A stretch of DNA of 64,000 bases from Bigelowiella natans CCMP2755 (taxonomy: Eukaryota; Cercozoa; Chlorarachniophyceae): positions 59,738-123,737 of the forward strand of contig ADNK01001009.1 in NCBI GenBank assembly GCA_000320545.1. Reading direction: 5' to 3'. How positions within the stretch are numbered: position 1 is the stretch's first letter; the number at the start of each line of letters is the position of its first letter. Of the stretch, positions 24,956 to 37,368 are shown one piece after another. The translations under genes and the position numbers were made by a program. The notes beneath the pieces were generated by a model. It was not told the DNA's origin and searched no databases. It was given only the letters and a program-made list of their open reading frames with translations.

Positions 24956-26638
24956 TCAAAACTCGGAAAGGGGGATGGTTCTGGTACAGGAGAGCTGGAA
25001 TGGAGGCTTTGCGTCACGATAGCTCTCCAGAAAATTCTTTAACTTCTCTGTGGATACTGTCTGCCCATCAGTAATGACGTTTATTATCTTATCGCCTCGC
25101 TGGAGGCCAGCCTCTTTGGCCAATCCATTGACTTCTTTTACTGAAGAGCTTCCGGTATTCATGACCATTCCAAATGGTTTGTTGTTCACTTGTATCGTGA
25201 AGGGAAATGTGACAGACAGAGATTCTTTTTCGTCACCTTCGTTATCGATTCGATGTCTCGCTCTTGCCATAGCCTCGATGACATCCATTCGCGAGAATCC
25301 ATATCTATTAAGGACTTGCAGAAGTTGCTTCCCATCGCACGGACCTAGTCCTAAGCTCTCGCATGTGTAAACACGAAGCAGCCCCGCCCCTGTATGGTCA
25401 CCATTCTGCTGAGTGAGCCCTAATTCTTCCAATTCATCTTTACTGATCATCACGTCAGACTCCCCTCTCGATAACCTCTTCGATGCTAAGGCCTTGATAA
25501 TGCTATCGGAGGACGCATGCTCCACCCCGACCTCAGATGCATTTGCACTGTTCTTCGCAAGATGAGTAGGGATAAAGCTATGGAAGCATGGCGCGAATTC
25601 ATCGTCGAGGCAATTCCGCGCGTGCCGACCTGCACGATCTGGATCTGTTAGAATCACGACGCCCTCTTGCTCTTTGGCTTCGATCCGAATTTTGAGAAGG
25701 GTTCCCTTTTTACGCGATGCCGCCTCCCCTCCCAATTCGACAACTCTAGCGTTCACTGCCTGCTGTACAGCAGCTTTGTCATTCTTTCCTTCCACGACGA
25801 TCAAGTAAGGAATTGTTGTTTTCTCCAATGTAGGGTTGCTGTTTCCTGTTGATGACGACAGAGAAGAGTCATTTGTAGAGATGACCCGAAATGACTTATT
25901 AGCCGCCGCCTCCATCTTCCTGCGCCTTTTTTTGTTCTCCACGTTCTTCTTATATTCGAGGTCTTCAATGCGAAATTCTTTCTTGAATGAGCCGTGGACT
26001 TTATTTACCGCATTAAGAAAGTTTTTATCTTGAGGAACTTTAGGCTTGTTGGACGATTCGAGGCAGTGCCTCCTAATACTTCTGCGAGGTGAAACATGCC
26101 GTGTAGAGATACCCGGAATGTTCCATATGTTTGTACGAATTTTGGTGCTGATACCGTGGTGCATCGTGGAGGCTGATGATCGAAGGAAACCATTATCTAA
26201 GGTGATGACAGAGGTTGGATTTTCCCCGTAGTGCGTGTTGAAGAGCAAGAGACCAAAGCACAGAGAAGACGTAGCTACTGCAAGCAAGGAGTGCTGATGA
26301 CGCAAATGAAAAAAACAGATTTCAATGCGGAAGTTTCGAATCAACAGAGATGCAAGGTGATAAAGTGCATTACGATGATATAGCAGAATTATTGCTAGTG
26401 CAATTTTGAGCTGACTTACAAATTGTTGCCGCTGACAGCAGTGGTCACGTAAATTTCCGTCTTCGAATCTCCTTCGCACCCTCATTCCAGTCCAACTAAT
26501 ACGACCAAAGTTAGCGCCACAGAATAATTTCCGAAACACAACGATGCAAATAAGTGCTGCTACATATTGATTCTTCTCTATCCACATTTTGAAATTGTGT
26601 GCTGTTGCGTACTGTGACAGTTGAATCTCTAGATGCAT
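24956..26638 (-). CDS. rnmV: RNase M5-like TOPRIM protein with C-terminal PDZ domain
   Basis: Bacterial RNase M5 cuts 5S rRNA precursors; plant homologues do this in chloroplasts. The minus-strand frame is open for 560 codons. The TOPRIM domain lies at about residues 275-375 with the catalytic signatures VVEGKNDKAAV (Glu283) and ILTDPDRAGRHAR (Asp332, Asp334), followed by VGVEHASSDSIIKAL. The M5-specific C-terminal region follows at about 395-450 (ISKDELEELGLTQQ, DGKQLLQVLNRYGFSRMD). Residues 480-560 form a PDZ domain (FGMVMNTGSSSVKEVNGLA, AGLQRGDKIINV). A PDZ appendage is not part of bacterial RNase M5. The first 190 residues hold hydrophobic stretches (LLAVATSSLCFGLLLF at 118-133) then a basic Ser-rich stretch, compatible with organelle targeting, but the true start may be internal. 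The gene is unbroken by introns and head to head with the uvrC-uvrB gene. Confidence 0.8.
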   Translation of the reverse strand: MHLEIQLSQYATAHNFKMWIEKNQYVAALICIVVFRKLFCGANFGRISWTGMRVRRRFEDGNLRDHCCQRQQFVSQLKIALAIILLYHRNALYHLASLLIRNFRIEICFFHLRHQHSLLAVATSSLCFGLLLFNTHYGENPTSVITLDNGFLRSSASTMHHGISTKIRTNIWNIPGISTRHVSPRRSIRRHCLESSNKPKVPQDKNFLNAVNKVHGSFKKEFRIEDLEYKKNVENKKRRRKMEAAANKSFRVISTNDSSLSSSTGNSNPTLEKTTIPYLIVVEGKNDKAAVQQAVNARVVELGGEAASRKKGTLLKIRIEAKEQEGVVILTDPDRAGRHARNCLDDEFAPCFHSFIPTHLAKNSANASEVGVEHASSDSIIKALASKRLSRGESDVMISKDELEELGLTQQNGDHTGAGLLRVYTCESLGLGPCDGKQLLQVLNRYGFSRMDVIEAMARARHRIDNEGDEKESLSVTFPFTIQVNNKPFGMVMNTGSSSVKEVNGLAKEAGLQRGDKIINVITDGQTVSTEKLKNFLESYRDAKPPFQLSCTRTIPLSEF

Positions 26639-27639
26639 AGGTAGGGTACTTTCAAGTATTCATTAATCTTTTGTTACATTTGATAGCGCATGCACTTTTA
26701 TATGGGCAGGCAAAAATAATAATGATGGTCAAAACTCGCTAGAGCATTGGCATGGAGTGAGAGAGGGAATGGGAGAGTGGCATCGTAGCGGATATAGGAG
26801 GATCAAAAGCACCTGTATTGGCGGGCGGTCGCCATTGAGAACCCCGATCTTTGAATTTAAAAAATATTTTTTAGATATTTTATCGATGAATATTTTATCT
26901 ACATTTCAGTATCATTTCGACTGTTGTACATCTTCTGTAGTGTTGCGACTGTTGTTTTAGGAATAATTTTATCGGTAAATCTTCCATGAAAGGCAGGTCG
27001 CATAGGCAGCCGGTCTGGGCATCCGGACAAAGTGAGAATACAATTCATTCTCTCGGAGTATATTTCCGGATAAATATGATGCTTTTGATATAAGCGACAT
27101 CAAAATCAAAATTAGATAGCAGAAATACATCGGACTACTCATGATTTCAGACAGATCGCGATCTGAATTTCGGGAGCAGGAAGCACTGGCCCCAGACTCG
27201 CCTCGTGAGTTAGATCTACTGTCCTGCCTTGTGTGCTCTAGAAGGTCCTCTCCCTATAACTTCCTCCCTATACGATCTAAATAACACATTATCTCTGTCA
27301 CGGTTGAAAACTGACTGCAGTTCAAGTGCATAGAGTCGAGTGACAAGCAGTTTCTGCTCGCTACGTCGCCAGTATCCCTTCCGTACACGTCGCTCATTTA
27401 TCTTCATTGAAATAGAAGCGGCACGGAAGCACCGTCAGGATTACAGGCCTTCGCCGCGTTGTATTCGATCTCCATGCATCATCTTTCGCAGAGCTTTTGG
27501 TTTACATCTTATTCATTAAAAAAGAAAGCATAGAGCGATATTGAATGTGTAGTCTGCCCTCCGTTTTTGTACCCTCTTCCACGCCATGTCAACGGTATTA
27601 CCCTGATCGAAGCCCCCCCCCGGTTTTACCCTCTTTATA
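26639..27639. promoter_or_regulatory. Divergent intergenic region between rnmV-like and uvrC-uvrB genes
   Basis: A gap of 1001 bp separates two start codons pointing away from each other. It may serve as a bidirectional promoter. A TATA-like CTTTATAATG lies right at the plus-strand start. No upstream exon for a UvrC GIY-YIG core was found here. Confidence 0.35.
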
Positions 27640-29612
27640 ATGCAGTTTGTTTCAATCTTCGTCTCGGTGGTGGCGCATTATCAGTGGCAGGCCTTAAATA
27701 CTGATTCTGCATCATCAGCTGCAAGCACACCATCTCTCCGCGCACCCCCTCTTTCCATGTACAGAATCAAATTCGGGCCCCTTCCCTATGGGAGGACGCT
27801 CAACAACAGAAAGAGGTTGTTCGGGATAAGGGCTGCAAATTTTATGTTTCGGAATAGAGGACAACAGCAACGATCATGGCAGGCCTCGTTTGCAGGAAGT
27901 AAATTTTATCCGCATGGTAGCAGTGCATCGCCTACCACCCACCATCTAAGCGTAGGCCAGAGAATTAATCATCCACCTATATCGGCTCAATATTCCCGCC
28001 CTTTCTCCTTGCACGCTTTCGTTGAAGATGAGATGGACAAGGGACCAGGAGCTTTATCCGCCCGCAACATCACTGTTGCTGAAGCTGCCCACCAAAAACC
28101 TAAGGAGATAGAGATAATCGACGGCGACATCGGAAACGAACAGAAACCAGTCAAGCAGCAACGGCGACGGCAACAGCAGCAGCAGATGAAAAAGAGAAGA
28201 AGCAGAAGGAAAACAAGAAAAAAGCACGCAGATTCGTCGAAGAATTCCAAGCTTCTACCCAGTGCAGTTGAGCTACAGGGGATTGCTAGTATCGTCGCAC
28301 GTCTCCAAGTCCACGGACAATCTCTGGCTATGCTTGCTGCCGGGGGCAGTAGTAATGAGTCAAGACGGAGGGATGATACGTGTCTATGCCTGCACTACGA
28401 ACAGGGCGACCACTACAAGCTGAAGCTCTCTCTTTGCCACCAAGCTCTTCGCAGCAGCCCCTTTCCTTTCCTCAGGGAGGAGGAGGGTAGTTGCCATCAC
28501 AATGGCGGAAGAGATAGATGTAGCCTCGCAAATCGTAACAGGTACGAACAGGACGAGACCGGCTTGGGCGATGATGAGCACGATGGGGTAGAGTTGATCG
28601 GCCCGTTTGAGTCGTCGGCGGCAGAGTCGCTGCTCACCGTGCTGCGGTTTCTCATCTTCGAGACAACGCCCTGGGGGACGAGGAAGGAGATGGCCCAGAT
28701 GGCCCGCGATCTGCTCGGGGAGGAAAATGAAGGTAAGCACTCCTCCTCTGCTGCCACGAACAACCACGAACCCGCGCTGCAAGTAGGCTCCGCGGAACGA
28801 GACTTGCAGCTCCCGAATGATGACAACGACGATGATGACGACGACCACGACCACGACTGGCTGTTAAGTTTCGTGGGAGAGGCTGCTGCCCAGGAAGGAG
28901 GAGACCTCGAGACGCGTTTAATTGCCGTGTCTGAAGGCATGAGAATCGGCGATCTTCGGGCTGAGGGACTGCGTGCTTTGGGTATCCTAGCACGTACGAC
29001 GATGCCTCTGCCAAGACGAATAGAGGCGTTTGATATCTCACACATGCAGGGATTTGGAACGGTGGCGGCACGTAGTGTGCTGGTAGTAGCGAAGTAGTAA
29101 TAGTGGTAGTAATTGTATAGTAGTAGTAGTAGCAGTAGCAGCACAAGCAGAAAGCGAAGAGGGTATGGAGAAGAGAGTGGCAAATCAAATAGGCATCACA
29201 TATACTCAGTTCCTCCTTCTGTACGCTTTTACGAATTGTTACTCTTTTGTCCTCTCCCTCTGCCTCCTCCTTTTTTTCTGCATCATCATCCTCATCATCT
29301 TCTTCTCCTTCTTATCTTGCAAGGTGGGCGGAGAGCCGTGGACTGAATTCTACGATGCACATTCGATCCAGGTCGGTGTCAAGAGAAATTTGATGATAAA
29401 CATTCACCTATTCCTCCTCCTCAACTGAGACCTGCTGAAAATCTGCCTTTTGCTAGGACGCAACGATAGGCCCGGGGCATTCTGATGACTGTGCTGCTAT
29501 AGCAGAAGCCATTCACAAGCGGTTTAAACCGTATGCGTCCCATGCAACAACGAGTACGTGCACCTTACTTCAAGAAGCATCCCTCCCCTGTATGTGCACG
29601 CATTATACAACA

Positions 29613-29654
<42 letters not shown>

Positions 29655-30518
29655 AATGTGTTCCACACAGGCGACGATGCAGCAGCTACCTTCCCCCATC
29701 AAGTTAGCGACGATAATCCATTGCCGGATGTAGTGCTGATTGACGGAGGGAAGGGGCAACTAGCAGCAGCAGAAGGCGTTCTCAAGGAGCTTGGTCTCGA
29801 GACCCAGGTGAGTGTGAGTGATGGATTACGCTAGACATTGTACTGATGCTTCCTATATCCATAGTAATCTACGAGAAATCATAATGCTGTGTGCGAGTGC
29901 GTACTTATTAACTCCTCCACCCCAAACTCTCAACCCCATTTTGCCTCGCGGCAAGGTCTCTTTGCTAGCCCTTTCGAAAAGGGAAGAAACAGTGCATGTC
30001 GCGCCATCTACGGCGAGGAGGGGGAGGAGATGGCGAGAAGAAGGGACTGGCGACTGCGGAGGCATCCCAGACGAAAGCAGAGGAGACGAGGGGGGAGGAC
30101 AGGAGGAGGACATTGCAATATTAGAGGAGATGAACGACGAATCATCGCCCCTTATGCTCCTCCTTAGGCTTGCTAGAGATGAGGCACACGCGGCAGCACT
30201 GTTGACTCACAGAACGGTTGTAACACAGCTTTTTGACTGAGGCGGTGTTGTTACTTGTGATGGTGACGATGATGATGACGATGATGATGACGATGATGAT
30301 GACTTTCGTGATATAGATCTCTTTCCATTAGTGGTAGTAGTATTAGTATTAGTAGTAGTAGTAGTAATAGTAGTTGTAGTAGTAGTATTAGTGGAAGGAT
30401 GAACGATGATAATGGATCGGCAATGATCGATCGTGTTCCTCCTTTAGCTGCGCAATAGTGAGGCATTTCGGTCTCGTCTTGACGGGATTCCAGGTCAGAT
30501 CCCAACGGCCATAACCTC

Positions 30519-30554
<36 letters not shown>

Positions 30555-31090
30555 CATGCATGCATCCCCTTCCCTCTCTCCACCTTAAAGTATAGACCTC
30601 TCTTTTCTCCCCCCCTCTCTCTCCCTCCCTCTCCCTCTCTCTCTCTCTCCTTTTCCCCCCCCCCCCCCCCCCAACTTTCTAAATGTACCTTCACGTGTCT
30701 AATGCGTCATACTTTGTTTGAAGGCCTTGGCCAGCAGAAAAAAGTGGCGCTGTTGGCAGCGTTTGGAGGGAGCATACGCAAAATACAAAGCGCTGAGGTT
30801 GGAGATGATGATAATGATGATGATGATGAAGATGATGAAATAACGAGAAGCCGGTTGGCTAATCATCTATACACGTGTCTAATAGCCCGGCGTCGTTTTG
30901 GAAATTAGTTTCAGCAGCCCTAAGACTCCTCCTGCTACTCGAATTATTACTACAACAGATCCCGGTCCTTTCGTCTGTGCCCGGTATTTCAATCGAGCTT
31001 GCACAGCTAATCAAGAGCTACCTGTCTTCCTCCTCCTCCTCCTCCACCTCCTCCTCCTTCTCCTCCTTTCAAGGCACGTACCGGCATCCT
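27640..31090 (+). CDS. uvrC: UvrC-like excision nuclease module (N-terminal half of a UvrC-UvrB fusion)
   Basis: UvrC makes both incisions in bacterial nucleotide excision repair. Exons: 27640-29082, 29324-29371, 29457-29553, 29671-29807, 29956 to about 30220, 30724-30797, and the start of a long exon near 30915; the first four join in perfect phase. The RNase H-like 5'-incision domain is intact: RIEAFDISHMQG (Asp465), GPGHSDDCAAIAEAIHKRF, LPDVVLIDGGKGQLAAAE, LALSKREETVHV and RDEAHAAALLTHR supply the Asp, Asp and His of the catalytic triad. A tandem helix-hairpin-helix follows (GLGQQKKVALLAAFGGS, then SVPGISIELAQLIKSYL). In exon 1 only the distal half of the N-terminal nuclease domain is recognisable (VELIGPFESSAAESLLTVLR); the GIY...YIG core and the UVR motif are not visible. 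The N-terminal 130 residues are Ser/Thr-rich with an early hydrophobic stretch, possibly a targeting peptide. The join 30797 to 30915 is not phase-resolved. Confidence 0.8.
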
Positions 31091-32273
31091 TATCCAACTG
31101 CCGTGGCACCTCAGTTCGGACTGTACGATTCAGCAGCTAGTGCTCTGTCGTTGATGACGGGGAGGAGGGGGAGAGGTGGCGTGGCAGAGCCGTTTCAAGA
31201 GGGAAAACAGAATGCGGACAAAGAGGAGGAGGAGAGGGGCGGAGGGGGGGAGGAAGGAGCTCCGCTGGCCTCTGCGGCAATGCGGAGGGGCGGGCTCGAG
31301 GCGAGGCGATGGTGGAAGGAGAAGCGCACATTAGGAATCCATCATACTGGCAATAGCTATTACGATCTCCCTAGTGATGAAAGCAGTACCAGCAGCACTG
31401 CTATTGATGGGAAAGTGCAAGCTCGAAGTCAACGTGAGGAGGGTATTCGTGCGCTTTTGAGAGGCTTTCAGGGAACTGTTGAAAGGCTAAGAGGACGGCC
31501 CCCTCCCTCCTCCTCCTCCTCCGCATATAATCGCAGTAGCGTTGTCGGGCTGGGCAAGAATAGCAGTAAAAGCAGCAGATCACAGAATAGTGGACAACTA
31601 GGTGAGCATCATCAACTACGCCATCATGATGATGACGGTGATGTTGGAGAGGATGATAGAGGAAATGATGATGGCAATCAACAAAGTGATATTATTATTT
31701 CACCACAAGCCGTGTCCCCGGTTCCCGGGAAGGCCACGAATGGAATGGCAGACCTGCAACGCTATCACCGGCCAAATAACCACACTGCTCGTCATCGACC
31801 CCAGCTATTGAAAATGGCGCTGGAAGCCATTGACCGATCCTCTCTAAGGGCAACGAAGGCAGTAGCCGAAAAAACAGCAGCAGCAGCAGCAGCAGCAGCA
31901 ATAGCTGCAAGGACACCTTCCCTAGAAGCGGAGGCAAAGAAAAAAAGCCAGGAAAATCAGCGTAACGGAGAGGATAGGGAGCTGAGAGAGGAGAAGGGGG
32001 AGGGGGAGGAGGAGACGGGGGGGGAGAGTAGAGGAAAGAGAGAAAGGAATACAACTACAACAGCTGGTGATCTTGCAAGCTCTCCTCGCAGCCTCTTCCA
32101 ATTATACGCACCGTATAACGAGACTTCGGAGCAGCACCGCGTTGTTTCGTCTTTGTCGCGGCGTATCCTTGAGCAAGGGAGCCGGCACTCAGTTCTGAAG
32201 GGTGCCACGGGCACTGGAAAGACCTTCGTCATGGGGCGACTCATTCAGGAAGTTAACAGGTTCTTCTATGATA

Positions 32274-32305
<32 letters not shown>

Positions 32306-32415
32306 GATGATGGAAAGATCGATGATGATGATTAAGATGATGAGGATATTCCGTGTGCTTTTTTGGAACACACAGAGATCGAATTATATTTTAAAAACGC
32401 GCGCACAAAAACAAA

Positions 32416-32468
<53 letters not shown>

Positions 32469-34577
32469 GCGTGCATAGATGAGCTCTCCCAGAGCAAGAT
32501 AAATTAATAATACGTGCTGTAACAACCTGCCGGAGAGAAGAGCGCCTAGATGCTTTGTGATAGGAGAGATGACCCGCAGAGAACCATAACCGCTGCTGCT
32601 GCTGCTACTGCTTTGATATTCAGGCCAACGCTCGTATTAGCTCCAAACAAAGTCCTAGCCGCGCAGCTCTACGACGAGTTCAAACGATTCTTCCCGAACA
32701 ACGCCGTACGAGCCTAAATTAGAAGCTGCTCTCCCTTGCATTGATCTGTTGGCATCATTGTACGTACATCTCTGGGCTGCTCGGCCATCGTTTGTCTTTG
32801 CCCTGTTGATTCAGGAGTCGTGTGTCGTGATTGCTGGTGTGTGTTTCGCAGGTGGAGTACTTCGTCAGCTACTACGATTTCTACAGGCCGGAGTCCTACA
32901 AAGTATCACCACGACTAAGATTCTTCCCTCAGCACATGACATGATACCCCGAGCGACGGCTGCTGCCGCTGCTCACCGCGTTGATTCTTGCTGCTTTGTG
33001 TTAGGTTGTCGGGGACATTTTTCTCGACAAGATGTCCAACGTTAATGACGACATCGATCGTCTTCGTCATAGCGCCACACGTATGGAACTGCCCGCGGCT
33101 ACTAATAGAGAATAGATTCGGCTGCTGATAGTTTGTCTTGCCAACCCCTCATGTTTCTGGTTCATGCTCTTTCTGAGAGAGAGAGAGAGCGAGAGAGGAT
33201 ACCCAATTTGTTCCCTCCCCTCCTCCCCCAACACACTCATATATGATGCTTGTGTGCAGGAGCGCTGCTGGAGCGTCGTGATGTCGTAGTAGTCGCCTCC
33301 GTATCGTGTATATATGGCCTCGGAATGCCGAAGAGCTATGTGCAAATGGCCTTTCCCCTGGAGATTGGGCAGATATGGGCAGGGGGTGACGGGGATGAAG
33401 CAATGAATTCTCCGGGTGAGGAGGAGATAAGGATAGCAATGATGGGGAAGGGCACTAACGATGAGGGCAGAATCATTGGTGGAGAGGAGGAGGACATCTT
33501 CCCTGATGATGGCGACGGTCCTCAGCCAGCACACTATTTCGAAGCAGCAGCTCCTCCCCCTCTTCCCTCCCTTCTAGCGGCCCTGCAGTCTCTTGCGTAT
33601 AGAGAGGCCGATAGCCTGAGTAGCTTGGAAAGAGGGTCTTTCCTCTTTTCTCTCCCTCTTCTACTTCTTCTTCTTCTTCTTCTTCTTCTGCGTCGTGCCA
33701 TTTGTGGATATGGCCTCCTTACGATGCCGCACCAACCCTAGTGTGCTTAAGCAGAACAGGGGTATCATCGTCTTCCTCCCCCCCCTCCTCCTCCTCTCTG
33801 TCTTCTTCTGCTTTCTCTCCACCTTCCCGTAATGATGAAGCGGGGACGGAATCTCAGTCGTTGTCATCAGACACAGCAACAACACGCATTGAGGCAATTT
33901 ATAAGCTCAGCGAGGAGGGGTGGGTGGGCCTGGAGGGGTGGGAGGAAGGTGCTGAGGAGGAAATTGGCGGTCCCTTCGCACCTCCGCATTCAAGTGACGA
34001 GATCGGTAATAGTGATGAGGCTAGTGGTATCAATGGCCTTCGAGGGGTCCATTTTTACGATAATCTGACGACGACGAAGGTACCGCGGCTGCCTGCAACC
34101 GAGAAGGTCAATGATCCGTTTGTTTTATGAACGTGCGACTTGACGTGCGATGATGGGTCATCATCTTCGGACGTTGCTTGGCCTTTGTTGTCTCGGTCAA
34201 TCCGAAATCAATCCCACACCATCATGTATACGCAGGTGGAGAGCGTTATGGTATACCCCGCCTCTCACCACGTATTATCATCGAGGGACAAAGATAGAGT
34301 CGTAGAAGACATCAAGGTAATTCGCTCGTCCATCCATAACTAGCGACTGCACAGAAAACCGCTTAACGAGCACACACACGATGTGATATCGACAACGACG
34401 ATATTAACGAGGCACTCCCCATTTTTCGCTCTTTTCTTTCTCCGCCTCCTCTCTTTTCTTTCTTGTCGGGGGTTTTGACAGTCATTCCTCTCCCCCTCCT
34501 TCCTTCCTCCTCCTCTTGTTTTCGGGCCATAGGAGGAGCTCGATGCTCGCTTGCAGGAGCTCATTGCGGTATGCATG

Positions 34578-34618
<41 letters not shown>

Positions 34619-34906
34619 CTCCTCCTCTAACCGCCTCATTTCAATCATCCTCCTCTCTGAGTTCCTTTCTCCCTCCACCTTCATTCCAGGCGGGTCAAAC
34701 TCTGGAAGCACGACGACTGCGTGACCGCACGAGGAGGAACATCGAAGAGATTGAGGCCAAGGGGTTCTGCAAAGGTGGTGTGTTGTCTATTTTCATCTAC
34801 AGTACAATCGTGTAGCGAGTTAGAGAGGGAGAGTGAGAGAGATAGAGCGAGAGAGAAAATGACAGTGTGTGTGTGTGTGTGTATCTGTGTATATCTGTGT
34901 ATATCT

Positions 34907-34945
<39 letters not shown>

Positions 34946-35710
34946 TGTTAAGAGTGGATTAGTCAGGACATAGTGTTGCCAGTTTTCGGAGCACGTATGA
35001 TTATACTAGCTTGAAAGCCATGCTTGTGCGTGAGAGAGTGTATATGTGCGTTCGTTCGTTCGTTCTGTTGTGAGCGCGTCACTGACTTATCTAAGAAAAA
35101 CAATAATAATCCTGATTAAGATGCCGTTATGTGGTTGTGATGATGATGCGGTAACCCCCCCCCCCCCTTCCCCTACCCAGGGATTGAAAACTACTCCCGG
35201 CATTTATCTGGGAAATCCCCGGGGGAGCCTCCGGACACGCTGCTGGATTACTTTCCTCGTCGCAATCGAGACCCGAACGGGATCTCTCAGTCAAGAGAGC
35301 CAGAAACAAAGGCTACGAACGAGAAAGAAGACGATGAATGGCTGCTCGTCATTGATGAGTCGCATGTCACCGTACCGCAGGTGGTTGTAGCTACAAGCCC
35401 TTGGGTTTATTATTGTACGACCACGATGATGATGATGATAAATCTGACCAGAACAATTTCTAATCTCCTCCCTCCTCTTCTTTTTCTTCCTCTTTCTCTT
35501 TTTCTTTTTTTCCTCTTCTTCTTCTTCTTCTTCTTCTCGTCCCCCCTTCCCCTTCAATTGGACGCCTTTCCACGGTTTTACTGCTTCGTAGATTGGGGGG
35601 ATGTTCGAAGGGGATCGGCGCCGAAAGACAACACTAGTGCAGCACGGGTGGAAGCTTATCATCATCACTGCCTTACTCTGTTGATACTTAACAACTGCCT
35701 ACGTGCATGC

Positions 35711-35745
<35 letters not shown>

Positions 35746-36590
35746 TGGTGCCGCACATTCCCAATTCACGATATTACGCAAATCTCTCTCCTCGCCACGA
35801 CGTACAGTGTTCTTATGTGATGCTGCAGGTACAAGCTGGTGTAGTTTGGTTCCATCATCGTCGTTATCGGTGAAGTTATTGATGATTTTTGTTATGTAAA
35901 GGTTTCGGCTTCCCTCGGCCGTCGACAATCGTCCGCTCACGGGCGCTGAATTCTGGGCGCGTGTTCCACAGGTCTCTATGTGCTTTTTAGAAGACTTAGA
36001 ATGGCTTGTTTCAAGTGCCGTAGTCCGTTTCAACGTTGGGCACGCAACCGCTTGGGAAATTAGCCGCGCCTTAAATTGTACCGTTCGAATCATCTATTGT
36101 GCCCCGTGAATTCATGTTCTCCCTCTCCGCCCCTTCATCTCATCGCTAGGCTCTCTATGTATCTGCAACGCCTGGGGCTGAGGAGATTCGCCGCGCGGCA
36201 GCTGTAGGGCCTTCTGGGGGCGCAGCTGCCGCGACGGGGACACGCATCAATGGCAACGTTGATGGTGGGGATGATCACGACGACTGCTCGCAAGAACAGC
36301 AGAACCATGAAGAGCTTGTCCTTCGCCCAACTGGTATTCTTGACCCTAAAATCGAGATTCGCAAGCTGCACGAGCACGTCGACGATTTGCTCGAGGAGGT
36401 CTATCTACGCTCTTCGCTCTGTCTTTCTTAATTATTGCCTAGTTTGCGCCGATGTAGAACATCATCGCCGTTTATTGGCAGGTAATGGCGGCAAGAAAGC
36501 GGCAAGAGCGGGTGCTGATCACAGTCGTGACCAAGAGGCTTGCAGAAGGGCTTGCCACGTTCCTGCAGGAGAGGGAGGTGGGTAGCATGT

Positions 36591-36656
<66 letters not shown>

Positions 36657-36952
36657 AGTGTGTGTGTCCTCTCTAGTGTTTACATCGTCTCTTTTCTGCT
36701 GAAGTATAAAGACTTTTCATTGACATGGAGATGAACGTATGAACAAATACAAATATTTAAAGGCAAATTGAGGAACGGCACGATCGATGTAGTCGTGGGG
36801 GTCAATTTACTTCGTGAAGGTATCAATAGCTGTCAGTGCGTGCGTGCAAATATGATCCTTGCTCTGCACAAAGTAGTGTTAGTGAATTTCTCCATTCGTG
36901 GCCATCTTACTATCATCTTCAATCTTCACTCCCATCATACAACATACCAATG

Positions 36953-36985
<33 letters not shown>

Positions 36986-37329
36986 GTCAGGCCTTGATTT
37001 GCCCGAAGTTGCTCTTGTGATCATATGCGACGCAGACAAAGAGGGTAGCAGTATACCGATCGCACCGTATAATTCCGATTTTTCCTAAGCACGTCTAACT
37101 CTCTTCCTCCCCCCCCCCCCTCTCTCTTTATACACAACCCCCCCCCCCCCTTCCGGGGAAAATTGTAGGCTTTTTGCGGAGTGAAACAAGTCTAATCCAG
37201 ACGATAGGACGCGCAGCTAGGCATGTGGATGGGAGGGTTATCATGTACGCGGTACGACCACACTTCTTTCAAATAAGTAGTTGAACTCTTTTAGCCGTGT
37301 CAATAGGGTTTTCGGTGCCATAAAGAATC

Positions 37330-37368
<39 letters not shown>

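Noticed and set aside
30240-30400. Asp/His-rich and (GAT)n/(GTA)n open frames
   Set aside because: Trinucleotide repeats translated in several frames; they lie in an intron of the UvrC-like part.
30875-30914. Independent UvrB start at 30875
   Set aside because: The codon there is GTG, lies before a likely splice acceptor, and would still place UvrC hairpin sequence at the N-terminus.
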